Shown: positions 34,577 through 47,436, counted from the first letter of the stretch. The stretch is 64,000 bases of DNA from Rutstroemia sp. NJR-2017a BVV2 (GCA_002946415.1 NJPS01000043.1:620001-684000), one strand, 5' to 3'. The notes: generated from the sequence alone by a model not told the origin. Program-made: numbers and translations.

Positions 34577-37485
34577 ATGTATGATGAGAAGGATCCAGGG
34601 GATGTATTCGCTATCCCAGACTTATGGCGTCCATCTGAGCTCCTCGATGACCCTTTAGAATCGAATCTCATATTTTCCCAACTAAACTTTGATGGTTTGT
34701 TTACATATTCCTTAGTTCGGTACAGATGCTAACTGCATGTCTAGACGTTGATTGGAGATTACCAGATGTTGCAGAACAATGTCAACAGGACGATCTTTTC
34801 TTCAGTATACCCGAACTAACCTTAGGTCCTGCTGAAGAAGCACCAGTTCCAACACCATCTGAATCTACAGAGGAACTCACTGCAACATCCGATGGCAAGG
34901 CACCGGAAGAAGTGGAAAAGGAGGAAGTCGATGACTACGATATTTGGATCAAGGAATCCGAGAAACCCTTAGAGCCTGCGAAATTCCAGTCATGGGATGC
35001 CTTTACCAACCTGGATTTTCATGAACCAGAAACAGCTTATTTGACCGAAGCTGGCCCACGGGTTTTCGATACGGCTCTTGCTGCAGCTGAAGATTTTTTA
35101 CATGTTGGAAATACCCAGCATGTTGTTGTAGATTCAAAAGCTTTCACCAACTCTGTACTTGCTCTTGGGCTGGGTAGGAACTCGATATTCTTCGATTGGA
35201 ATGATGAAAAGAGCTCCTTTAGACCAACGCTTGACATGTTTAGAATATCCGGACATACAGCACAAACTCTATACGAATTCTTAATCCCTTTCTATGGATA
35301 TGGGAATACCTTCAGATTCTTACAGCAATGGATTGAAAAGACATACTCATCCAATAAATCGCCTGGTCGAATCGCCTTGGCAGAATCTGTTTCTACTGTT
35401 CTATCGACTATTCAATCACACATCAACGGTTCTGTTTCCAGCTTCGAAAGCATTCTTCAACTTCAAGCAATATTTCAACCAGTTCACTCTGTGCTATCTT
35501 GTTTTAAGCGAGTCGTGTCCAAAGTGCGAGCCATTAAATCTGACGAAGAAATGCTATCCATGCTGTTCGAAGAGGTCCAGCTTTTGGAACATAGAACAGA
35601 CTTTCTCAAAGATGTAATCTTGGAGATACTCTCAAGGGTTTCTAGACCCTGGCTAGAATTTGCGAGCGGATGGCTTGGGCTCCAACGCGAACTTGGTGTG
35701 CTGCTGACGAAAAGCGGCCCTGGCAAGAGCTTCGTCAAAGTCGATGATAAAGAATGGATAGACGAAGCTGGTTTGGAATTGAATGAGCCAGACTTTGTCC
35801 TCGATTATGAAATGGTACCCTCTTTCATGTCACTTGATGATGCACAAGCGATGTTTGAGGTGGGTAAGAGTCTTCGATTTTTGAGAACCCATCATGCAAC
35901 TCATCCATTATCTCGAATAGAAGTAGTGGAGTCTGCCAGACCCCCTATGCTCCAGTGGCATTACTCATGGCAAGATATCTTAGATGTCGAAGCAAAGGCG
36001 TTGAGATATGAGAAAGATCTAACGGCTGCTCTACGCGCCTACTCGGAATCTGATTTGTCTTCACAGCCTCCTGGCGACTCTCTTGAGCATGACTTATTTC
36101 AGCTAGAACTATTTGGAAAGCCCGAATCTGAGATGGAATCACACGTCCTAGCTTCGATAGATGTTCTTAACTCTACTCCCCAGGGTCATTCGCCGTCGGA
36201 AAAGCTTGCGAAACTACTGCATGATGCTTTATCTACATATGCAGTGGCACAGGATGACGCTTTAGCATTCTCGCCTCCAATTTCACTAGCTCCATTGCTT
36301 TCATTCAATCCTGTCATCTCCGCTCAAGCTCGAATCGTCAACACAACTTGCATGCGGTTATTCTTCGAATCTCACAACTTACGCGACCATCTACTTCTAC
36401 AGAAAGACTTTCAACTCCTCGGAAACGGCGTATTCTCCAGTCGATTATCACATGCCTTATTTGACCCCGAGCTAGAAACTGCTGAAAGACAACGAGGTGT
36501 GGCACGAACCGGCGGAGTTATGGGTCTTAGACTTGGAGGCCGTGATACATGGCCGCCTGCAAGTTCTGAATTACGCCTTGCTCTAATGGGTGTGCTTACA
36601 GAAAGCTATAATTCCCAACAAAGCTCGCAGCACTCCCGTGTTGGCGGCTATCTCGAGCGACATGGTTCCCTCCCTGGAGATCTTAGTTTCGCTGTTCGGG
36701 ACATGTCAGAAGATGAGATCTTGAAATGCATGGACCCCAATTCCATCGAAGCCCTCGACTTTCTTCGCCTTTCCTACAAAGCACCCGCTCCACTCGAAAC
36801 CATCATAACACCCATTATCCTTTACAAATATGACCAACTATTTAAACTCCTCCTCCGCACTCTCCGCATGCTCTATGTCGTCACAGCTCTCTTCCGCGCC
36901 TACACAACTCGTACTTCATACTCAAAGACCATTGATCCTTCCACCCAAAAATTCCGCATCGAAGCCCACCACTTCATCTCTACCCTGTGCAGCTACTTCT
37001 TCCACACCGGCATCGAATCTACATGGCAGATCTTCGAGCGCAAATTGGACGAAGTCGAGTTACGTCTTAAGAACCAAGATGTCCTCCTAAATCAGAACGA
37101 GGGTCTAGATAAACTGCGTGAATACCATGAGCGAGTCCTTGATCGTATCATGTTTGCGCTGTTGTTGCGGAAACGTCAGAAACCCGTCATGAAATTGTTA
37201 GAAGAGATTTTCACTCTGATTTTACAGTTTTCGAAGGTCTCAAGTGCGGGAGGGGATGAGATAAAGGACATCTATGGGAAGTTTAGAAAGAAGGTGGGTG
37301 TGTTTATTACAGTTTGTAGAGGATTGAGTGAGAAGCAAGGGTATGGCGAGAGGGGGCCGGGTGGGGGGATAGTAGGTGCTGGGGGACTGTTTGATGGTGG
37401 TGATTTGGTGGAGGAAAATACAATTGGGCAGTTGGTGCTGAGGTTGGAAATGTCGGGATATTATATCAAGGGAATGAGTTTGTAG
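34577..37485 (+). CDS. Gamma-tubulin complex component (Spc97/Spc98 family, GCP6-like)
   Basis: A 952-residue member of the gamma-tubulin ring complex, which nucleates microtubules at spindle pole bodies and other organising centres. Exons are 34577-34694 and 34745-37485. The 50-nt intron (34695-34744) has a GCTAAC branch site and joins SQLNFD to DVDWRLPDV. The N-terminus FAIPDLWRPSELLDDP, the GRIP1-like helical region from about 150, and the C-terminal block GRDTWPPASSELRLALMGVL are family features. The closing section (FISTLCSYFFHTGIESTW onward) forms the gamma-tubulin-binding domain. Length and sequence suggest GCP6 rather than GCP2/3, but GCP5 cannot be ruled out by eye. An in-frame extension upstream of the ATG is probably 5' UTR. 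Confidence 0.82.
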
Positions 37486-38978
37486 ATAGGGGCAAGCAAA
37501 CTATGCGAAGTTACTCGGAATAGCCAGTGAGCTTTTGTCTTGATTGTTCAACGCAGCCCGCAGAATTAACCAGTCTGGATCAGGCATATAAATATCTCCT
37601 ATGTGTTCAACGAGATTGAGATCCAAATTCTAAAGAAGCTCGTTTACCTAGAACCCCATCGACGCATAAGCTCTATGCTCTGCATTCGTAGTTCAAACCA
37701 TGCCGAGTGCGATTGCGAAAGCGCTGTAATGCTTGTTGTCGGGCAGGTCACAAAGTACATCACCCCATTCACAGCGGGACTGGATTTCTGACGAAAATCC
37801 TAAACACTCATGCTCTCAACACTGCAACATCATGCTATAAGCAAGCAGCCGATCAAGTCGGTGCTCTTTGTGCACAAGAACAGCCTAAAACTGCCATCAG
37901 TGCCTATCGCCACGGTGCAGAAAGCTGGCACTACTAGAGCCATTACCGTCGAGGTCGACTGCCGCCGTGAGTTTGCACAGGATGAAAGACAGCTGTATCC
38001 ATTCAGTAGTGATAGCTTGTAGTGATTGTTCACGCCAGTCATTCCATGATAGACATGTGAACCTGAATATGGACATGCCGTATTTTAGAAGTCCTTCGAG
38101 GAGAAACAGACTGATTCCGCCGCGGCGTCCACCAATATCAACGTACTCACGAGGTTGAAGCGATGAGGCGGTTTATGAGCAGTATCAGGTGATGTTTGTC
38201 TGAGCAAACGAACTCATGGCTGAAAGTTGATACTGCAATATGCCAACTGACTTCTTTCCATTGACCCGACCACAACATGCAGTGACATGGAGGATCATGT
38301 CGAACACAAGGCTTACCTATCCTTGAAGAGACTCTGAGTGTGAAACAGTCGTAGACAGACTTCGAATACTAATCACATGTAAATTACCCGAGTATAGGCA
38401 ATGAAACTAAAGCCTCCTTTTGAGGTCAAATGATGCCTTTGATGACTTCTTTCCTTATGGCCGAGGATATCCGCAAAGCCTTCTTATGGCATAGCCACGT
38501 TGCTGAATCCGGCTGGAAAGTACCGGCGAAGGTTGTGGCAAGAAGTTCCTGCATGTCATTATGCGATTTTATCATGTTACATGGCATAGCACCGAAAATC
38601 GTCCGTATCCATACAAGCAGAAGAGGGCGCCGAGGGATAAGTCAAGGACAGGAGGTTATGACCGGAAAGGTGGATATGTTTGTGGGGTCTTGCACCAAAT
38701 GTGCATGCAAGCAAAACCATTTGGTGTGGGGGGATGTCCGAGCTTTATTTACACCCAAGAACCCTCGTCTCTTCGCATTTTTGCCTCGGCATTCGCTTCA
38801 CCATCGGTCAGTTTCACTGGGAATCCCGAGAGAAGAGGACCATCCAACCACTAGAGCAATAACCAGTGACGGAACTCTTAATCTGCCCATTCCCTGCTAC
38901 TTTTGCTTGTGCAAATCTAGAATAGAATAAGATCTCCTTTTTCTTCTCTCTTCCTTTTCATTACAGAAAGTCGTTGGA
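37486..38978. other. Intergenic region upstream of carnitine acetyltransferase
   Basis: About 1.5 kb with no supported gene. A 166-codon ATG ORF (38430-38930) lies just before the carnitine acetyltransferase start but has no recognisable motif and is open in parallel frames, so I treat it as chance or as promoter/leader. Confidence 0.4.
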
Positions 38979-41082
38979 ATGTTGAAGGTGTTCGCAAAGG
39001 GACGCACGCAGTCTCCGGTTCTCAGAAATAGCTTCAAGTCCTCACGGGTCTCAAGAGTACGTTCACATGTCATTGTATTGAATTTCGAATTTGAAGGCTC
39101 ATAGTATTCGCAGACTTTAGGAATGGCACCAGCAAATGCGCGGAGCAACAGCTCTTTGCCAGCAGGTATGTTCACCCCCTTCGTCCTACCCCTCGCAGGA
39201 AACAAACAGGACTAACAATAACAAACAGGTTACCGCGAAGATGCAACGAAAGGACCCATGCTGCGATTTGAGGAATCCTTGCCCAAGCTACCTGTCCCAA
39301 CTTTAGAAGAGACTGCGGCACGATATCTCAAGTCTGTGCATCCTTTGTTGTCCAGCTCCGAGTTAGAGTCAACCACAAAAGCAGTTCAGGAATTCATAAA
39401 GCCAGGTGGCATTGGTAGCAAACTCCAGGAGAGGTTGATTGCCCGCCGGGAAGATGCGAAACACAAGAACTGGCTTTATGAATGGTGGAACGATGCCGCA
39501 TATCTCAGCTACAGAGATCCAGTCGTGCCATACGTCAGCTACTTCTATTCTCATCGCGATGACAGAAGGCGGCGGGACCCCTCTAAGCGCGCAGCTGCGA
39601 TCAGCACAGCGGTTTTAGAGTTCAAGAAACAAGTGGATGAGGGAACCTTGGAGCCAGAATACATGAAGAAGTTGCCCATTTCTATGGAGAGCTACCAATG
39701 GATGTTCAACGCCAGCCGTGTCCCTGCGAAGCCCGCCGACCACCCTGTGAAATACCCCGCAGCCGAGAACAAACACATCGTGGTTATTCGAAAGAATCAG
39801 TTCTTCAAGGTTATGCACGAGGTTAATGGGCAACAATTAAACACCTCCGAGCTGGAACAGCAATTCAAAACGATCTACCAGAAGGCTGAAAAGGCCCCGG
39901 CTGTTGGAATGTTAACCACTGAGAACCGCGACGTTTGGACCGAAGCCAGAGAAATTCTTCTCAAAGCAAACCCTTCAAATGCCAAAACTCTCCGAGACAT
40001 CGAATCCGCATCCTTTGTTGTCTGCTTGGACGATGCTGCGCCTGTCACTTTGGAAGAGCGAGCACACCAATACTGGCATGGTGACGGTGCCAATCGATGG
40101 TTCGACAAGCCTCTTCAATTCATCGTCAATGACAATGGCACCTCCGGTTTCATGGGCGAGCACTCCATGATGGACGGTACACCCACCCATCGTCTCAATG
40201 ATTATGTCAACGAAGTTATCTTCAACAACAAACTTGACTTCTCCAACCCCAACATTCGTTCCAACCTCCCTGAACCAACACCCATGAAATTCCACGTCAG
40301 CAAAGACCTCCAAGCCGAAATTGAGCGCGCAACAAAAGACTTCACTGAAGTTATCTCCGCACACGAGCTCCGCGTCCAAGCTTACCAAGGCTACGGCAAA
40401 GGACTCATCAAGAAATTCAAGTGCTCCCCTGATGCATACGTCCAGATGATCATCCAACTCGCATACTTCAAAATGTACGGCAAGAACCGTCCGACATATG
40501 AATCTGCCGCAACTCGTCGTTTCCAACAAGGCCGCACCGAAACCTGCCGTTCTGTTTCCGACGAATCAGTTGCCTTCTGCAAAGCCATCTCAGATCCATC
40601 GATCGACGCCAAGGAAACTGTTGACCTATTCCGCAAAGCCATCAATGCGCACGTAGAATACATCAGCGCAGCATCAGATGGTAAAGGTGTCGATCGCCAT
40701 CTGTTTGGTCTTAAGAAGCTCCTCGAGCCAGGCCAAGAATTACCTGCTATTTACAAAGACCCCGCCTTCTCATACAGTAGCACGTGGTTCATATCGAGCA
40801 GTCAGTTGAGCTCGGAATACTTTAACGGTTATGGATGGAGTCAGGTGGTTGATGACGGCTGGGGTATTGCTTATATGATTAATGAGAATAGGTATGCTTT
40901 CCCCGATTCATATTCTTTGAGTTAGTGATAGACATGGTACTGACTTTCCAAATAGCATTCAATTCAACGTCGTCTCAAAGGGTCTGGGCTCGGAGAGAAT
41001 GAGCTTCTACCTTAATGAAGCCGCGGGTGATATTAGGGACTTGTTGATGCCTACTCTGGAGCCGGCGAAGGCGAAGTTGTAG
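38979..41082 (+). CDS. Carnitine O-acetyltransferase, dual mitochondrial/peroxisomal
   Basis: A 639-residue enzyme that moves acetyl groups between CoA and carnitine, needed for acetate and fatty-acid use. Exons are 38979-39056, 39114-39165, 39229-40891 and 40956-41082. Exon 1 encodes MLKVFAKGRTQSPVLRNSF, an Arg/Lys/Ser-rich mitochondrial presequence. A second ATG in exon 2 (39123, MAPANARSN) would give a form without it. The C-terminus ends PAKAKL, and AKL is a peroxisomal targeting signal. The first intron (39057-39113) is phase 0 with GTACGT donor and CGCAG acceptor. The catalytic His is in GEHSMMDGTP (His355), and STWFISSSQL and DGWGIAYMINEN are family motifs. Alternative start or splicing for dual targeting is inferred, by analogy with yeast Cat2 and Aspergillus AcuJ. 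Confidence 0.92.
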
Positions 41083-41671
41083 ACGTCTACAAGCTGTAGA
41101 GGTCGTGGTTGTGGCAAAGAGGGATGGCGCAGAAGGATGTACGTTGTCGTGAGGACACAAACTTAGAAACATTTCAGAAAAGACCAGATTTTGGAACTAT
41201 TGAGATGATTTAGGACGCACTGGTAGAGAAGAATAGATTTGTACATATTACATGCTGAGAAGGTAGAACATCGTGGCACACAGTCCACCAGACAGCGACC
41301 TAGATCTTGTTGACTTAGTTGTACTTGACTAAAATGTAGTCTGTTCAGATGGCTTTTTTCTCGAGTGTTTTCTATTTGGGTATCTATTGCGTGAAAATTA
41401 TCTGTGTACGAAGATGCGCTGATGGACTTATTATGGTATTGATATCCACTAGGGCATGGTTCATGATTTGATGCTACATGCATTCATCTCCTGTAGGGAT
41501 TTTTGAACCTCATCATATAATACAGTCAGATAGACCCAGACATGAGCATCCTTCATCTACATAATACAAGTCCAAGCAGTAATGCATGCATTCATCCCAC
41601 ACTCTATCACTTTCATTTTTTCGCAGCCCTGGCCGTTCATCCCGCTTACCCCACCACCCCGCATTCCCGCT
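41083..41671. other. Convergent intergenic region
   Basis: About 590 bases between the convergent carnitine acetyltransferase and uS4m genes. Presumed 3' UTRs. Nothing else recognised. Confidence 0.4.
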
Positions 41672-43058
41672 CTACCTCCTCCTCAAATACCAATTATGCG
41701 CCAACTGCATAACCTCCTGCGGGAACGGACTCGGCACCTCCGCAAGCCCCGGTCTTGCTACCGGATGTCTGATGTACACCGCCGAGCAAATATTCTGATT
41801 GACCTCTAGATACCTGGGGATAAACGCAAACGCACTCATATACGGACGCGGCTGCCACGGCGTCGCATATGGTTTGCTGTCATCGATGGGATTTTCCCTC
41901 GCGCGTCTAACCGCTTCTTTAAACGCGGCTTCGTCTACTTCACTGATTTCGCGTCCGGCTGCCTTGTCGATAGGGGTGAGGATTAGGCGTTTCGAGAAGC
42001 TGTCGATTAAAGAGTCGATTTCCGAGATCGGCATTTTGGCGACCTGAGAGAATGTGTTGCGGATGGACCGCGTGATCCGGCGGAGCTCTTGCTTGCGGCG
42101 TCCGGATGGAGGGCTTTTACCGTCGGCTAAGAGGGCTTGCGCTTGCGCACGAAGGTCTTGGAGTTGGGTGCGGCGCCTTTCGATTCCGGCTTTTTTGGGG
42201 TCTTCGGAAGTCGAAGAAGGGGTGGATGGGCTTGCAGCGGTTTCTTCTTCAGTGTTTTCCACTTCTTTTACGGATTCTTTTCGCTGGGCCATGCTTATGT
42301 TGCGTGCGCGGATTGACTTTCGGATACCACGTCCTTGTACGATTTGTTTCTTCGATTTTTGCGCTCCAGTTCCAAATAAGACGGCTTCGGGATCAACTTG
42401 GAACATGTCTCCTGGGTTCAGTAGATATCCCGGGTATGGCATCTAGTGGGGCAATTAGAAACTTGTGTATATAAGATTTGTAACTGTGAGGACAACGCAC
42501 CTTCTTTCCATTGACCTTCACTTTTCCGTGGACCACAAACTGCCTTGCTTGTCTCGCACTACTTGCGAACAAGGCTCTGAAAATCGCCGTATCTAGTCGT
42601 CGTTCGATGGGTGCATATACCATCGACATGTAAGGAATTTGTCTTTTGTTGCGCAATCCTTGAGTAAGATCAGGAGCTAGCTCCTTTCCAGACCCTCGTC
42701 CTGCGGCTAATTCTGAGCCATCGTGGTCGCCCAAATACCTATAGTCCATGGGTATCACAGCTGCCGCCCTCGGTCGAAACATTCGTTGCCATTGCTTCTC
42801 GCGAATTTGCTCTCCGTGATACGCTCGAGTTGTGGACTTGGACTTCCATTTTTGCTGGTAGAAAGTGAGAGATGGGAAGTGAGGTGCTCTATACCGGGAG
42901 AGATTGTAAAGGTTGTGCTTGTTCCACGTTTGGCGGATTCTCTATGAGGGGAGAATTAGTTCATGCTCGTGTGGCCATTCTTTGAGGTTCGGGAATGGTT
43001 GCAAAAGCAAGATATTCTGACATACCGGCTGTTTTAGGCCGTGAAATCTTGACCTCAT
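41672..43058 (-). CDS. NAM9: Mitochondrial small-subunit ribosomal protein uS4m (Nam9)
   Basis: A 414-residue mitoribosomal protein. Exons are 43026-43058, 42501-42941 and 41672-42442. The 84-nt first intron follows [11 protein letters not shown], and the second (42443-42500) is phase 0 inside the S4 RNA-binding domain. The N-terminal signature ([25 protein letters not shown], joined over the intron) and [14 protein letters not shown] are strongly conserved in fungal Nam9. The S4 domain spans about 128-175, with [20 protein letters not shown] and [14 protein letters not shown] charged insert and a conserved C-terminus ([24 protein letters not shown]) follow. It binds 15S-type rRNA early in small-subunit assembly. 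Divergent from the La gene. Confidence 0.95.
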
Positions 43059-43607
43059 GGTGAGAGTATGTAGGTGGTGACTGTTGTTTTAGACAATACC
43101 CTCACAACAATAGCCCTCTAGATGTTCGAAATTCAACTCTCTATCAAATAAAATGCCGAGCTAATGCCGAATGTGGATTAGCGCAGCTTTACTTTTCTGC
43201 TATTGTGAAAAAACTGACCACTCAATTAAAATAATTATTTTTTAAGCTCCGAGCTTCTACAAGACATCCCAAAATCCTCACCATTACTTTCTCAATTCCA
43301 ACAATTACATTATAACAAAGATCTGAATTTGAGATATTTCTAGTCGCGAATTCAGGATTTTAAAGGACGAAGCCCAAGGCTTTTGCATCACGGTTTACCA
43401 GCCAACCGTTTCTTCAACCCGGCTTCGCGCAGCCATTTTCTTATTCTGACTCTTTCACCCCGCTTCGCCGTGTTATCGAGTCACGAAGGATCTCTACAAT
43501 TGGACTTTCGCACCAGTTTTATAGTATGCATTAATATATGATTCATTGTCGCACATACTCATACTTTTAAATAGCCACGATAGAATCACAGAATTTCTAC
43601 AACAAAC
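43059..43607. promoter_or_regulatory. Shared divergent promoter, uS4m / La
   Basis: About 550 bases between two divergent start codons must contain both promoters. AT-rich stretches near 43200-43330 stand out; no specific site is claimed. Confidence 0.5.
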
Positions 43608-45108
43608 ATGTCCGAAATTAAAATGGAAGGCCAAGAGCCAATCGCAACACCAGCTCCTACGAACGAGGACGTTGCAGTGACGACTGAAGCCGCTGAACCA
43701 ATTAAGGAAGAGCAAGTCGAGTCGGGGGACGCCGAAATCAAGGAAGAAAAGGCCGACGCAGAAGTCGAGCAAGAAGCAGTCGACTCTACAAGCGCCGAAG
43801 TTAAAGAGGAAAAGACTGATTCAGAGATCAAGCCAGAGGTTAAAGAAGAGGATACTCTCACAGAGGAGCAAAAGCAAAATCCAACATTGAAGAATGGTCA
43901 CACCAGGAAAGAACGGACCTACGAGAGCGGAGTTTTGAAGACCACTGCTCAAATTGACCCTAGCAAGAAATCCAACAGCAAATATGACGCTTCAGTCCTT
44001 CCTCCTTCTGATGATGCAGGCTTGATCCGTGCACAGGTAAAATTATCTCTATCTGTGTCATTGTTGTGTACTGACCTTGTTTTCAAAGGTCGAATTCTAC
44101 CTAGGCGATTCGAATCTGCCTGGGGATCAATTCTTGTGGAAAGCCACAGAAGGCTCCGAGAACAAGCCGGTTCCTATCTCCACAATTCACAAGTTCAAGC
44201 GCATGCAGAGATTCCAGCCATACGAGTTGGTAGTTAACGCTCTTCGGGAAAGCAAATTTCTCGTGGTTGAAGGAGAAAAGGGTGAAGAAACAGTTAAACG
44301 ACAGGTGGCTTACGACCCTAATGCGCCAAAGACCAAGGTCGAAGCAAGAACCGTCTACATCAAGGGTTTCGGAGATGAGGAGCCTAGCTCCCAATTCGAT
44401 ATCGAGGCTTTCATGACCCCTTACGGTCCTCTGAATGCCGTGCGATTACGTCGTACTGACGAAAAGCTGTTCAAGGGATCTGTTTACGTAGAATTCGGAG
44501 ATGAGAAGACAGCAGAGGCTTTCTTGGCGCTCGATCCAAAGCCACTTTGGAGGGGGAAGCACAAGCTGGACATTAAGTCCAAGACTCAATACATGAATGA
44601 GAAGGCGCAAGAAATCAGGGATGGGAAGAAGGACCCTGCTCAGTTCAAGGGTGGAAGAGGTGGACAACGAGGAGGCCGTGGACGGGGTGGCCCAAGAGGC
44701 AACTTCAAGGGACGGAATGGTGATCGTGACCCAGATGACTGGAAGAAGAGACGCGAGGAGGACAAGGCATCTGGATTCAAGGACCGCCGAGGTGGCCGAA
44801 ATGATAAGCATCACAGAGGAGGAAACAGAGGGCGTCGCGATCGTCGCGATGGAAACGACCGAAACCGTGAACGTGAAGATAATGCTAAGAACGGGTATGT
44901 GTAAAATGAGTTACTATTTGGGTATTTCAGCTAACATGCATTTAGTGACGACAAGGAAGTCAAAGCCGAGAATTCTGAAATGAACACAGAGGCTGCTCCT
45001 GCGAAAGCAGAAAATGAGAAGAAGCGAGCCAGAGAAGATGACACTGGCGCGGACGAGAATCCCACTAAGAAGGTTGACATCAAACCAGAAGTTGCAACTG
45101 AAGCCTAA
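43608..45108 (+). CDS. La autoantigen homologue (La motif, RRM, RGG-rich tail)
   Basis: A 465-residue RNA-binding protein that protects 3' oligo-U ends of RNA polymerase III transcripts, including pre-tRNAs. Exons are 43608-44036, 44089-44894 and 44946-45108. Introns 44037-44088 and 44895-44945 have GT..AG ends. The acidic Glu/Lys-rich N-terminus (1-100) is followed by the La motif (about 105-205: VEFYLGDSNLPGDQFLW, ISTIHKFKRMQRF) and an RRM (about 235-320: RTVYIKGFG, FKGSVYVEFGD). A Gly/Arg-rich segment (PAQFKGGRGGQRGGRGRGG) and basic/acidic tail end it. The tail KKRAREDD may act as a nuclear signal. Family assignment is clear. Confidence 0.93.
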
Positions 45109-45972
45109 GATGATACCCAAGACTCATTTTCCTGCGTTTCTTATTCTGCTATCATCCTTGGGGCATTTTGTCACACGGCTTTTTACGGTGGCGTTTTATA
45201 CGGGTAAACATTCTCGATGGGTTATTAACGAACGATGCATTATCAGCATCTGTCTGTACTGAAACACAATCGATTCCATCTCTGGCGATGTGGGGTTGCA
45301 CTATCCGGATTTCGTGGATTCGTTTTAACATTTCTTCAATGGGAGGATGACGATGCCCCACGCTCTGTAGTCGAGCGTAGAGGAGAACAAAATTGCAACA
45401 TGTATCAAATTATTTGGACTTCTGTGCCTGCCTTGACGGCTTTGAGGGATTTGGCGAAGGAGGCCTTGTAAATAGTAAAACATATTCCTTCGGGGAGGTA
45501 GTTATCAGGGATATTTCGCTTCATATAGTTCCGTATCCGTAAAGAGCTATGCTAAACACCTCCCCGCCATGCTGTGCTGTGACGAATTATTTTGAGAGAG
45601 CTTTTCTTCTGACTCAAAAATTGTTCTTGCGAGTGTGAGACACAGTTGAGGAGTTGTTTGTTCATTTTTTTTGCTTCTATTTATTGGCGACATATATACT
45701 ACAGGTATCAACACATCATCATCCCTTTTCCTTCCTTTCTTTTCCCTTCCTTTCCTTGTCAACCTGCCATTCCCCTCCATTGATGCGTGGGTGCCCAGAA
45801 CCCCGATTTTCGATACCGATGTATAATAACACAAGGGATGACACTGCACTGCAGAAGTACGGTGCATCAAATCTATACATGAACCATCTTCCATCATTTC
45901 TCCCTTCGTAAATCCGCATGAATGACTATACATATATCATTCCTCGTCACGCATCCCCTAACCATCATTCTC
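45109..45972. other. Convergent intergenic region, La / mL44
   Basis: About 860 bases between convergent genes, with a T/C-rich run near 45660-45780. No gene supported; probably 3' UTRs. Confidence 0.4.
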
Positions 45973-47136
45973 TCACGCAATAATCTCTCCAATATCAATA
46001 TGCACCGGCTCCCAGGGTTTCTTCTCGCCCGCCAGCTCCGTATCACTCGGTACGTTAACGTCCCGTCCTGGGCTGTACAGATACCAAGCCTTCAACGAAA
46101 CCACACTTGCTCTGATTCGTGCCTCATCTAAACTCGATCCGGCGGCTTCTCCAAGCTTATCTTTTCCACTATATATCCCCACCACGTACACAGGACTGAT
46201 ACTCGCCCGTCCTGTCTCGCTCAGTATCCGTGCCACCGGCGGGTCAAAGTCTTCGCGCGCACATAACCGCGCTAGATCTCGTACTGGGTGGGAGAACGCG
46301 AGCAGAGATTCCATATCGAGATGGCGCGATAATATGTGCTGCTTGATGAATGTCCTTGCGGCAGTTCGCCCGGCATGTAGATAGATACCGCCAATGAGCG
46401 CTCGCACAAACCTCATGTATGCTGTGGTTGTTTTCTGGGGAGCTGTAATATCGTCCCTTTTCCGTATAGTGTCGCCGAATTGGTCGTCGTAAACAACTCG
46501 GCTTGATAATCCACGGCGGAAATAAGGTGCATCTGAACGAGTGGTTCGTCCACCAGTAGGTAATTCGGTTCCGGGCTTGAGTTTCTCGAATTGCAGAAGA
46601 CCGGGATCGACTTCGGGGCCAGGGTTAGCGGCCATTTCGACGCCCCATTCTTTGGCAATAAGGGTGAGTGTTTCGGGGCCGCAGTAGGCGTATTGGCTGG
46701 CGAAGAGGACGGCCATGGGCAGGCGGGGATATGTGCATATGAGGTGCTCGGCAACATGATAGTTGAGGATGTTGTCGCCGATAAGATCGAGCTGGAGATT
46801 GTTAAAGGAGCGATTGGAGTCCGCGGAGGGGTGGACGAGGGTGCGGGCTAGGGTTTGGAGGGGTAGCTTTTTGGGAAGCGCAAGTCTGGCATGAAGGGCG
46901 GCAAGTTTAGATGATTTCAATGCAGCAGATGGAGGCGGCGAGCCGTAGCTAGGAGGGGTAAAAGCAGCCCAAGGGTCCTCGTATTTCACGTTTGAAGCCG
47001 CAGCTGTGGATTGCATTCGTAAACATGTCGAATTCCTGGCGGGCATGAGATTTCGAGGCTGCGGCCGCAGAGAACCTGGTCTAGTTCTTGGAGAAAGTAA
47101 TTGGCCACTCCATCTTTCCAAATGTAATCTCTTCAT
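45973..47136 (-). CDS. Mitochondrial large-subunit ribosomal protein mL44 (MRPL3 family)
   Basis: An intronless 387-residue protein. The Arg/Ser/Pro-rich, acid-poor N-terminus is a mitochondrial presequence. The remainder matches mL44, a mitoribosomal protein with an inactive RNase III-like fold and a dsRNA-binding-like C-terminus. Family-typical segments are FNNLQLDLIGDNILNYHVAEHL, MAVLFASQYAYCG, YMRFVRALIGGIYLHAGRTAARTF (in two parts), VYVVGIYSGKDKLGEAAGSSL and EARIRASVVSLKAWYLY. It is divergent from the small complex I-like gene with 300 bases between starts. Confidence 0.92.
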   Translation of the reverse strand: MKRLHLERWSGQLLSPRTRPGSLRPQPRNLMPARNSTCLRMQSTAAASNVKYEDPWAAFTPPSYGSPPPSAALKSSKLAALHARLALPKKLPLQTLARTLVHPSADSNRSFNNLQLDLIGDNILNYHVAEHLICTYPRLPMAVLFASQYAYCGPETLTLIAKEWGVEMAANPGPEVDPGLLQFEKLKPGTELPTGGRTTRSDAPYFRRGLSSRVVYDDQFGDTIRKRDDITAPQKTTTAYMRFVRALIGGIYLHAGRTAARTFIKQHILSRHLDMESLLAFSHPVRDLARLCAREDFDPPVARILSETGRASISPVYVVGIYSGKDKLGEAAGSSLDEARIRASVVSLKAWYLYSPGRDVNVPSDTELAGEKKPWEPVHIDIGEIIA

Positions 47137-47436
47137 TTTTGTCCCTTCCTCTCCACTATTCCTTCCGGTCGAACAGCAAAACCGTTTAAAGAGTCGATTG
47201 AATGTGGTGGGGACGCTTCAATCGTGGTTTGCCGATTTCTTGAACTTCGACACACAATTTCCAAAATTTCTCGACAAAGCTTCGACTTTCTCGTGTGACT
47301 TGGATGCGACCATAAATCGACTAACGTGTTTTGGTACTAGCGCCATAAGGACCCGGTAAGCCCAGGAACGACAAACCTGACGACAGAGAATAAGAGCCTC
47401 AAGAAACCTCTCAGGATTTTAAGCAATTGAGTCAAG
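47137..47436. promoter_or_regulatory. Shared divergent promoter, mL44 / complex I-like subunit
   Basis: Exactly 300 bases separate two divergent genes for mitochondrial proteins. Coordinated expression is plausible but not shown. Confidence 0.5.

Noticed and set aside
38430..38930. 166-codon ATG ORF directly before the carnitine acetyltransferase gene
   Set aside because: No domain, irregular composition, and long parallel open frames on the same strand; most likely promoter and leader sequence.
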